Origin: Alphaproteobacteria bacterium
Lineage (GTDB): Bacteria; Pseudomonadota; Alphaproteobacteria; Sphingomonadales; Sphingomonadaceae
Direction: 5' to 3'
Length of the DNA stretch: 25,706 nt
Assembly (NCBI GenBank): GCA_018830415.1
Contig: JAHJSJ010000068.1
Coordinates: 1 to 25,706 of the forward strand
Positions 1 through 5,623 of this stretch are shown here, in pieces. The first letter of the stretch is position 1. The number at the start of each line of letters is the position of its first letter. The notes below the pieces were generated by a model. The model was not told the DNA's origin. It made no database searches and saw nothing but the letters and a program-made list of their open reading frames with translations. The position numbers and the translations under genes were made by a program.

Positions 1-38
1 TCGTGTGATTCAACGCGTTCTGCGAGGAGGCGTTGGAA

Positions 39-204
39 ATGGCAGATTTCTTCTGGTTTTCGGATGATCAGTGGGGGCGGATCGAGCGGCTGCTGCCGGT
101 CAATGGCAAGGGCGCTCGACGCGTTGATGATCGCCGGGTGCCCTCGGGGATCGTCCATGGCCACCATCGCCATCGCCGCTACCGTCATCTGGTGGCTCAA
201 ATGA
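39..204 (+). pseudogene. IS5-family transposase remnant, internally deleted
   Basis: The start codon at 39 follows a GAGGAG ribosome binding site. The first 40 or so residues match the N-terminus of IS5-type transposases: an FWxSDDQWxRIExLLP motif, then a VDDRRVxSGIVH motif. At about position 157 this jumps, in another frame, to a short hydrophobic tail ending IAATVIWWLK and a stop at 202-204, which resembles the extreme C-terminus of the same family. The catalytic DDE core, normally about 200 residues, is missing, so this is a remnant that cannot transpose. The segment after the stop (203-214) reads GAGTCCGGACCC and may be the IS terminal repeat, next to a CTAG that could be the target duplication. 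The left IS end lies outside the window. Confidence 0.7.
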
Positions 205-436
205 GTCCGGACCCTAGTCATTCGCCAGGTCAAAGGTCGCGGTGGACGCTCTGGACAGCGATATGAGGTGCTTCTCAGCAGCCTCTCGGCGCCACTTCAG
301 GAGCAGTTTAGGGCCGCTTCGGAACCGCCCGGTCTGGCCCTTATGGTCGCCCCTCCTCCGCCGCCCAAGTTCATCGCAGCCCCCAACCAGAGCACGGAGG
401 AAAAGCGCAAGTTCGCGGTGCTCCGCCTGATCGCTG
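205..436. other. Stretch between IS remnant and integrase fragment, no supported gene
   Basis: About 230 bases with no gene I can support. One plus-strand frame stays open from the IS end to about 440 and encodes a proline-rich segment (MVAPPPPPKF) followed by a charged helix-like segment. This could be the interrupted end of a gene into which the IS and integrase DNA were inserted, but I recognise no family and it has no convincing start. Its open frame stops having a plausible continuation where the integrase fragment begins, which suggests another junction near 436. Confidence 0.35.
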
Positions 437-535
437 ACCTGCCGCCGTCACCAGCAGGTATAGCCCGCCACCATCGGAGAGTTTGTAGGGCTTGTCGCGC
501 GGAGCCGCTTTTCGGACAGCCAGATCGGTCAGCAT
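437..535 (-). pseudogene. P4-type tyrosine integrase, N-terminal fragment (leftward)
   Basis: Reading leftward from the ATG at 535, the first 33 residues are a clear DUF4102 (P4 integrase arm-binding) N-terminus: MLTDLAVRKAAPRDKPYKLS followed by DGGGLYLLV. The similarity ends at about 437, after which the frame no longer resembles an integrase. The central SAM-like domain and the catalytic R-H-x-x-H-Y domain are absent. It points away from the island on its right, which has its own differently oriented integrase head starting at 907. It is probably the remains of a second element that used the same or a neighbouring attachment site. Confidence 0.75.
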
Positions 536-655
536 GGGGCCACCTCTGTCGGTTTTGATACCGTCAGATATACCGTAATGTACCGCCAATTTCAACGAAT
601 TCAGCCGGACGCCGGTGGGCGCTCGAACCGTAAAAAGTGCCTGATTTCATGGACT

Positions 656-685
656 TTTCCGGACATTTGCGGATGCATCCGGAAA
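656..685. repeat. 8-bp inverted repeat beside left attachment site
   Basis: TTTCCGGA at 656-663 and TCCGGAAA at 678-685 form a perfect inverted repeat immediately outside the left direct repeat. On the minus strand the repeat follows a T-run (TTTTTC) that directly abuts the CCA end of the tRNA-like copy. Before the island arrived this could have been the normal 3' flank of tRNA-Leu. Confidence 0.45.
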
Positions 686-691
686 GAAAAA

Positions 692-715
692 TGGTGCCCA
701 GAAGAGGCGTAGAAC
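692..715. repeat. Left attachment-site copy (att, tRNA-Leu 3' end)
   Basis: Bases 692-707 are identical to 8617-8632, the 3' end of tRNA-Leu including encoded CCA. Bases 708-715 then match 8633-8640 at five of eight positions. The copy is an isolated tRNA end with no tRNA body, as expected for the distal att site of an integrated island. Confidence 0.75.
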
Positions 716-822
716 TTTCGTCTCAGGCAATGCCGGAGCGTCTCTACCTACCCTGTAAAATCAGCGATTTGTGTTGTAAGGTGTTCGCGGTCGGTCGCTC
801 CCATTTGCCTGAAATCCCGCTG

Positions 823-869
823 AAATGTGGGAACGAATGTGGGACCGTTTCAGGCGTCAGAATGTGGGA
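823..869. repeat. AATGTGGGA repeats, left copies (candidate integrase arm sites)
   Basis: AATGTGGGA occurs three times, at 824-832, 836-844 and 861-869. The first two lie in a 21-bp block (823-843) that is repeated exactly at 8538-8558, just inside the right end of the island. Short direct repeats near both att cores are what tyrosine-integrase arm-type binding sites look like; the function is inferred. Confidence 0.55.
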
Positions 870-883
870 ACAGACGCCTGAAA
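848..883. repeat. 11-bp perfect inverted repeat upstream of integrase start
   Basis: TTTCAGGCGTC at 848-858 is the exact reverse complement of GACGCCTGAAA at 873-883, with the third AATGTGGGA repeat in the 14-bp spacer. It lies 23 bp upstream of the integrase start at 907, so it may be an operator for the integrase gene or a binding site for an excision factor. Confidence 0.5.
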
Positions 884-906
884 TTCCCTGATAGGGACTC
901 GAACCA

Positions 907-1044
907 ATGGCACTTACGACGTTGAAGGTGAAAAATGCAAAACCCGGTCGCCATGTCGATGGCCGGGGCTTGTGCTTGCTGGTGAAAGACAGTGGCGCGC
1001 GAACCTGGGTGCTACGAATGCAGCGCAATGGCAGGAGGCGGCAA
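907..1044 (+). pseudogene. P4-type tyrosine integrase, N-terminal fragment (rightward)
   Basis: From ATG 907 the first 46 or so residues are a DUF4102 integrase N-terminus: MALTTLKVKNAKPGRH, then DGRGLCLLVKDSGARTWVLR, then NGRRRQ. This domain binds arm-type sites at the ends of P4-like islands. Similarity stops near 1044, where a different reading frame (the orphan ORF ending at 1865) takes over. The core-binding and catalytic domains, normally about 350 further residues, are missing. Its place next to the left att copy, facing inward, is the normal position of an island integrase. The truncation implies loss of self-excision, unless an integrase is supplied from elsewhere. Confidence 0.8.
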
Positions 1045-1865
1045 TTACGGATCTGCTCGCGACCTTGGATTCATACGCGCCCCATCGTCAGCCGGTTACC
1101 AAGCAACTGGCTGAAGCCTATCGACGACAGGCCGACATTGCAGCCAACCGCCCCCGCGCGCCTTCTCCGATTCTGCCGAGCGAAACGGCGGAATTTCAGC
1201 GGATCGATTCTGACCTCCTGAAAATGAGCTGGCCTGCGTTCATCCATGAGGCGCGGAAGGACCCCAACCATCATTTTGAAACGCGCATGAAGTTCCTACG
1301 TTACCTGCAAACCCTGTTCGCACGGGAGCAAACATTTGAATCGCTGACCGTATCGGAATGGAAAGCGGTCGCAGGCATCGTGCATCCCGACGCGGTCGCA
1401 GATTCCGGCCTGGAAAAATATCAAATCGGCTGGTTCGGTTCGATGCAGGGCTCCGGTTCCTTCACGAAGCTCGTTGCAAACAAGGACAGCAGGATTGCCA
1501 AAGCGATTGACTGCATCCCGAGCCGAGGCCCCGTAACGGAAAGCGACTTCGATCGGTTTTGCGTCTTGTTTGAATCAGCTTTCTCAGACTCCGCAAGGAT
1601 TGGGCGCTACCCAACCGCGACAAGATTGTTGGCGATGAAACGGCCAGATGTGTTCGTGTGCGTCAACAATGGAAACAAAGCCAGCTTGGCGGATGCGCTG
1701 CATTTTGCCCCGACCACGTTGAGCCTGGACAACTACTGGGAGCGTGTGATTGAGCCGATCAGGCTTGCCAAATGGTATAATGCGCCGCGCCCTGAAGGTG
1801 CTGATGCAAAAGCATGGGATTGCCGTGCAGCGCTAGTCGACGCCATCCACTATGAGGCCGTCTAA
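972..1865 (+). CDS. Orphan 5'-truncated ORF fused to integrase remnant
   Basis: An open frame runs to the stop at 1863-1865. Its first 25 codons lie in the wrong frame inside the integrase head, so the real coding part begins around 1047 and has lost its own start. The GTG at 972 is only the first available start. The body of about 270 residues is a soluble, mixed-charge protein without membrane segments. The most distinctive part is the C-terminal 100 residues: a GRYPTATRLLAMKRPDVFVCV block, then SLDNYWERVIEPIRLAKWYN, then a DCRAALVDAIHYE ending. That looks like a conserved folded domain rather than random frame. I do not recognise the family with confidence. The setting next to abiE suggests the remnant of another defence gene, but that is inference. 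Confidence 0.5.
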   Translation: MLAGERQWRANLGATNAAQWQEAAITDLLATLDSYAPHRQPVTKQLAEAYRRQADIAANRPRAPSPILPSETAEFQRIDSDLLKMSWPAFIHEARKDPNHHFETRMKFLRYLQTLFAREQTFESLTVSEWKAVAGIVHPDAVADSGLEKYQIGWFGSMQGSGSFTKLVANKDSRIAKAIDCIPSRGPVTESDFDRFCVLFESAFSDSARIGRYPTATRLLAMKRPDVFVCVNNGNKASLADALHFAPTTLSLDNYWERVIEPIRLAKWYNAPRPEGADAKAWDCRAALVDAIHYEAV

Positions 1866-1910
1866 CTGATCGTTGGGAATGCGCGAGCGGGAGTTATGGT
1901 TTGTCTCTGC

Positions 1911-1940
1911 CTCAGCCTGCTAAGTCAGGCTTAGTATAAT
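1911..1940 (+). promoter_or_regulatory. Candidate abiE promoter with palindromic operator
   Basis: CTCAGCCTG (1911-1919) and CAGGCTTAG (1926-1934) form an inverted repeat with one mismatch in nine and a 6-bp spacer. It directly abuts a perfect TATAAT (1935-1940), so the palindrome covers the expected -35 area. AbiEi antitoxins of characterised abiE loci bind inverted repeats in their own promoter and repress it, so this is a natural candidate operator. A second AT-rich -10-like segment (TAATAT, 1971-1976) lies nearer the gene. No good -35 box is visible for either. Confidence 0.45.
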
Positions 1941-1991
1941 GATGACTTTATAAACTCGACATTGGTTTGATAATATGCCAAAACGCTAAGC

Positions 1992-2780
1992 ATGGCTACG
2001 CGTTCTGACAACAAGCTAAACCGCCTCCAGCAGGAACTCCCCGAGGGCCTGCTGGCCGATGCTGGGTGGCTGGAAGCCCACGGCTATTCATCGGCGCTCC
2101 GCAGCCAGTATGTCCGTGCCGGGTGGCTCGATAGCCCAGCCCGGCGCGTCTATCGCCGTTCGCGAACACCACTGACATGGCAACAGGTCGTCATATCGCT
2201 CCAGGCCTTGCTGGATTTACCGTTGGCCGTTGGCGGACGCACGGCGCTCGAACAACTGGGTTATGCGCATTACCTCTCGGCGGAGCTGCAGGAGGTCCAT
2301 CTCTACGGACCGAAGCGAGTGCCAACATGGCTGGTCGATCTGCCGCTCGACGTTAAATTCCGTTGGCATAACAGCCTGCGCCTGTTTCCGGGCGATGCTG
2401 ATGCACCACCAGAGCCGAGTCCCGTCATGTTAAGCGCCGCAGGGATGCACTTGCCGATCCGATATTCGAGCAAGGAACGGGCCGTGCTGGAATTGCTCGA
2501 CGAGTTGCCCGAGCGCGAAAGCTTCCACCAGGTTGACGCTCTGATGGAGGGCCTGAGCGACCTCAGTCCGCGCCGCCTGCAAACCCTGTTGGAAGCGTGC
2601 GCGAGCGTGAAGGTGAAGCGGCTTTTCCTGTTCTTTGCCGACCGCCACCGCCATGCTTGGCGATCCCGGCTCGACGTGTCCCGCGTTGATCTCGGATCGG
2701 GCAAGCGCGTCCTTGTCAAAGGCGGCAGGCTAGACCCCACTTACCATATAACCGTGCCGTCCGACCTAGGAGGCCAGTGA
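1992..2780 (+). CDS. abiEi: AbiEi-family antitoxin / transcriptional repressor
   Basis: This 262-residue protein is the antitoxin half of a type IV toxin-antitoxin system. AbiEi proteins are two-domain: an N-terminal winged helix-turn-helix that autorepresses the operon and a C-terminal domain that counteracts the toxin. The N-terminus here (about residues 10-60) shows the family pattern of a helix-turn-helix with ALRSQYVRAGWL followed by VYRR. The central part contains GGRTALEQLGYAHYL and a VHLYGPKRVPTWL strand pair. The identification rests mainly on these features and on the adjacent AbiEii toxin, four bases downstream. The ATG at 1992 has only a weak ribosome binding site. The operator-like palindrome upstream supports autoregulation. 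Length and layout look intact. Confidence 0.82.
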   Translation: MATRSDNKLNRLQQELPEGLLADAGWLEAHGYSSALRSQYVRAGWLDSPARRVYRRSRTPLTWQQVVISLQALLDLPLAVGGRTALEQLGYAHYLSAELQEVHLYGPKRVPTWLVDLPLDVKFRWHNSLRLFPGDADAPPEPSPVMLSAAGMHLPIRYSSKERAVLELLDELPERESFHQVDALMEGLSDLSPRRLQTLLEACASVKVKRLFLFFADRHRHAWRSRLDVSRVDLGSGKRVLVKGGRLDPTYHITVPSDLGGQ

Positions 2781-2784
2781 ATTC

Positions 2785-3702
2785 ATGGCCTTTCTCGAAA
2801 CCTACCGGCAGCAGGTCGCACTTCTCATTCGCACCATTCCATTCGTGGCGAAAGAAGAGGCTTTCGCGCTCAAGGGCGGCACGGCAATCAACCTGTTCGT
2901 GCGCGACATGCCGCGCCTGTCGGTGGACATCGACCTGACATATCTGCCCGTCGAGGACCGCACCACATCACTCGCCGCAATTGACGCAGCAATGCTGCAG
3001 ATCGCCGAACGGATCGAGGCTGGAATCCCCGGCGCGAAGGTCAATCCGTCCCGCTCGGCGGATGAGAAAATCGTCACGAAGCTAATCGTTCGCGCCGGAG
3101 GCGTTCAGATCAAGATCGAGATTACGCCGGTGCTGCGCGGCACGGTTTACGATCCCGTGGCGACAACCGTGGTGCCGACCGTGGAGGACGAGTTCGGCTT
3201 TGCTGAAATGCAGGTTGTGTCCTTCGCCGACCTCTATGCAGGCAAGATTGTGGCAGCGCTCGACCGCCAGCATCCGCGCGATCTTTTCGACGTGCGCGAC
3301 CTGTTGGCGCACGAAGGCATAAGCGACGAACTGCGGCGCGCATTCCTTGTCTATCTCATCAGCCACAATCGCCCGATGGCCGAAGTGCTGGCACCGACCC
3401 GAAAGCCACTGGCCGAGGAATTCGCGCGCGGCTTCGTCGGTATGACGCAGGAACCGGTTGCCCTTGCCGATCTTGAAGCGGCGCGTGAGGCGATCATTGC
3501 CGCAATGATCGCCGACATGCCCGACGCGCACCGGCATTTCCTTGTCGGTTTCAAGCGAGGACAGCCGGACTGGGAACTCCTCGGGATACCGGAAGCCCAG
3601 CGCTTGCCTGCGGTCCTGTGGAAGCAGCGCAATCTGGACAGGCTTCTCGCCGACAAGCGGAGCGACCTGGCCGCTGCACTTGAAAGGGCGCTGCTACCGT
3701 GA
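2785..3702 (+). CDS. abiEii: AbiEii/AbiGii-family nucleotidyltransferase toxin
   Basis: This 305-residue protein is the toxin of the abiE pair, a DNA polymerase beta-like nucleotidyltransferase that halts growth of phage-infected cells. The catalytic signature is intact: ALKGGTAINLF at residues 28-38, then RLSVDIDLTYL with the metal-binding Asp-x-Asp at residues 48 and 50, an EITPVLRG strand, and a YAGKIVAALDRQHPRDLFD block from residue 151. It starts four bases after abiEi. Its AGGAGG ribosome binding site (2768-2773) lies in the last codons of abiEi, so the two are translationally linked. The full length and all motifs suggest an active toxin, in contrast to the broken mobility genes around it. 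Confidence 0.9.
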   Translation: MAFLETYRQQVALLIRTIPFVAKEEAFALKGGTAINLFVRDMPRLSVDIDLTYLPVEDRTTSLAAIDAAMLQIAERIEAGIPGAKVNPSRSADEKIVTKLIVRAGGVQIKIEITPVLRGTVYDPVATTVVPTVEDEFGFAEMQVVSFADLYAGKIVAALDRQHPRDLFDVRDLLAHEGISDELRRAFLVYLISHNRPMAEVLAPTRKPLAEEFARGFVGMTQEPVALADLEAAREAIIAAMIADMPDAHRHFLVGFKRGQPDWELLGIPEAQRLPAVLWKQRNLDRLLADKRSDLAAALERALLP

Positions 3703-3793
3703 ACAAGAGTCGAGCAGCCTACGTTTTTAGTTCAATTGCTCTCACAAGCATCATCTCGATGCGATTCGTTCCTTGGCGGAGTGATTTATTGTT

Positions 3794-4855
3794 ATGACCA
3801 AGGAACGCATTGCCTTGGCAACTGTCAGCATTGCCGAAAGTGCGATGGACTTCCTGAAGCGCGCGGTCGATGAAATCGAAAAGCACCCGAAATATTCGGT
3901 CATCCATTTCGCGACGGCAGTCGAGCTGATCCTGAAAGCACGGCTGATGCATGAGCATTGGGCACTGGTGGTCGAAAAGACATCGGATGCAGATGTGGAG
4001 CGATTTCTATCGGGCGATTGCAGGACGGTCAGCCCGGCGGAGGCGATGCGCCGTCTGTCGAAAATCGCGGGTCAGTCCATTCCGGCCGATGCGGTTACAC
4101 AATTCAATCGCCTAGCCTCGCATCGCAACCGCATGGTTCATTTCTTTCATGAGGCGGGCGCGAATGAGGCTTCCGCCGAGCTCTTGGAAGGAATTGCACG
4201 GGAGCAGTGCCTGTGCTGGTTTCATTTGGAACGCCTGCTCAGGCAATGGTCTGACCAGTTTGCCGATATGGATGATGATATCGCCCGCATTGCCTGGGCA
4301 ATGAAGCGCAACAGGCAGTTTCTGGCGGTGAAATTTGAACAATTGAAGCCGAAGATCGACACTGATGCAGCAAAGGGCGTTGCTTTCCACGACTGTGCCG
4401 GTTGTGGATTTGCGGCTGCCGAAGTGGATGATGTTTCAGACTTGCTGCACAGTCTTTCATGCCGTGTGTGTGGCCTTACGGGCGGATATCTCCAGATGCC
4501 CTGTCCGTCTGGATGCGGCCACGACATTACCATCGATGCTGACCATGGCAGCGACCGGCAATGCGAAGAGTGCGGCCATGTGGTTTCGCAAGAGGAACTG
4601 ACGGATGCGCTGAGTACCGAGTACGTCGCCCACGAGGATTTTGTGCAGATGAACTGCGCATTTTGCTGCTCGCTGGGCTCTGTTGTCCAACACGGCGATA
4701 GCTACGTCTGCACAGAGTGCCTTAGCTTCGAGGAAGAAATCGCATTGTGTGGGTGGTGCAACGAAATGCAAATCGGCGGTGGCGATCTTGAATTCAGCTA
4801 TCACAGCGGATGCGAATTCTGCGACGGGCACGCGGGATGGCACAGGGACGACTGA
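3794..4855 (+). CDS. HEPN-like protein with four tandem zinc ribbons
   Basis: This 353-residue protein has two visible halves. Residues 1 to about 185 are helical and resemble HEPN domains: an early helix with HFATAVELILKARLMHEH, and later SHRNRMVHFF with the R-x4-H motif at Arg111 and His116, the usual HEPN RNase signature. Residues 200-345 hold eight cysteine pairs in order: C201/C204, C223/C226, C237/C241, C257/C260, C288/C291, C306/C309, C319/C322 and C340/C343, which would make four zinc ribbons. I know no named family with this layout. It follows abiEii on the same strand after a 91-base gap, so it may have its own promoter. Function is inferred: a candidate RNA-targeting defence effector or sensor. 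Confidence 0.7.
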   Translation: MTKERIALATVSIAESAMDFLKRAVDEIEKHPKYSVIHFATAVELILKARLMHEHWALVVEKTSDADVERFLSGDCRTVSPAEAMRRLSKIAGQSIPADAVTQFNRLASHRNRMVHFFHEAGANEASAELLEGIAREQCLCWFHLERLLRQWSDQFADMDDDIARIAWAMKRNRQFLAVKFEQLKPKIDTDAAKGVAFHDCAGCGFAAAEVDDVSDLLHSLSCRVCGLTGGYLQMPCPSGCGHDITIDADHGSDRQCEECGHVVSQEELTDALSTEYVAHEDFVQMNCAFCCSLGSVVQHGDSYVCTECLSFEEEIALCGWCNEMQIGGGDLEFSYHSGCEFCDGHAGWHRDD

Positions 4856-4889
4856 AGATAGTCTGCCAGGCGCCATTTCGACCCACGCT

Positions 4890-5123
4890 CTATAGATTGG
4901 GATCGCTTTCCGCCTCAAACGCCCGCTTGCCCTTCCGTTTCCACAGCACCAGCGCCTGTTCCCGTTCCTCACCGCGCAACTTGGCGGCAACGGTGAGGAA
5001 CGCGCCATAGAGCGTGGCGCGATCATCGTCCGCGAGTTCGACCAGTCCGGCCTTCACGACCAGACCGCCCAGTTCGATCAGTTGCCGCGTGCGTTCGCGG
5101 CGTTTGACCTGCCATTCGCGCAT
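4890..5123 (-). CDS. traD: TraD-like conjugal transfer protein
   Basis: A 77-residue basic protein with the TraD hallmark near its start: RRERTRQLIELGGLVVKAGL, followed by DDDRATLYGAFL and a C-terminal WKRKGKRAFEAE. TraD of Ti-type transfer systems is a small accessory protein of about 70 residues encoded with traC, divergent from traA. I chose ATG 5123, 22 bases after the traC stop, because homologues start close to this motif. The frame is open further upstream and a GTG at 5213 would add 30 residues overlapping the end of traC. It converges with the HEPN-like gene across 34 bases. Confidence 0.7.
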   Translation of the reverse strand: MREWQVKRRERTRQLIELGGLVVKAGLVELADDDRATLYGAFLTVAAKLRGEEREQALVLWKRKGKRAFEAESDPNL

Positions 5124-5145
5124 GTCGGTTCGGGCCCTTGCCGCG

Positions 5146-5451
5146 TCAAGCCGATGCCGCGCCGCCGTCAAGCGGGAGAGTGCCGTCCGGCTGGCCCTGA
5201 GTTCCGTCGCCACGCTTGCGCGCCTTGCTTTGAAAGAATGCAGCGCCGCGTTTGCGCCATGCCTCCTTCTTTCCGGCGTCAGTGGTATCGGCGATGACGA
5301 GCAGCGCACCGGCCAGGGTTTCCGCGTCGGTTGCATCGGCACCGGTGGCGATCACCAGTTCGCCGAGCTGCTGCACGCGGCGTTCCTTCAGTTGCTTTGC
5401 CTTATCGGCAAGCGCCTTCAATTCCGAATCAAAGTCACGGGGTTTGCGCAT
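5146..5451 (-). CDS. traC: TraC-like conjugal transfer protein
   Basis: A 101-residue charged, helical protein starting MRKPRDFDSELKALADKAK, followed by QLGELVIATGADATDAETLAGALL and WRKRGAAFF. These are typical of the small TraC proteins of Ti-like and sphingomonad mobilization modules, which help the relaxase at oriT. The ATG at 5451 is preceded by GGAG with a 7-base gap; an upstream in-frame start at 5505 lacks this support. The last 25 residues are Gly/Ala-rich and look poorly conserved. The gene is divergent from traA, and the intergenic space holds the candidate oriT. Confidence 0.72.
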   Translation of the reverse strand: MRKPRDFDSELKALADKAKQLKERRVQQLGELVIATGADATDAETLAGALLVIADTTDAGKKEAWRKRGAAFFQSKARKRGDGTQGQPDGTLPLDGGAASA

Positions 5452-5563
5452 CGAAGTTCTCCATTGTGGGGTGATGCGCTGATGATAATATCGATGCTCT
5501 CCCAATGCTGTAGAGTCGTCGAGACGGCCTGATACTGAATAGTCCCGAACAGGATTTTATCAT

Positions 5564-5594
5564 GGGAGGGCGCGCTTATACGTCGTGCCGACGT
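5564..5594 (-). other. oriT: Candidate oriT of MOBQ type (nic region plus hairpin)
   Basis: On the minus strand a perfect hairpin ACGTCG-gca-CGACGT (5594-5580) is followed directly by ATAAGCGCGCCCTCCC down to 5564. The RSF1010/R1162 family nic region has an inverted repeat followed by a TAAATGCGCCCT-like core, and Ti-type oriTs lie between traA and traC. Both the sequence and the position match. The nick would be expected at or near the end of GCGCCCT. The match is from memory and not aligned by software. Confidence 0.6.
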
Positions 5595-5623
5595 GCGCTT
5601 GGTGGCGTAGATGGAATGCCGTC

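Noticed and set aside
4890..5451. traC and traD as one gene split by a frameshift
   Set aside because: The two have separate N-terminal signatures of the two small transfer proteins, and their lengths match the families. The open upstream frame of traD over the end of traC is best explained by GC-rich overlap, though a longer traD from GTG 5213 remains possible.
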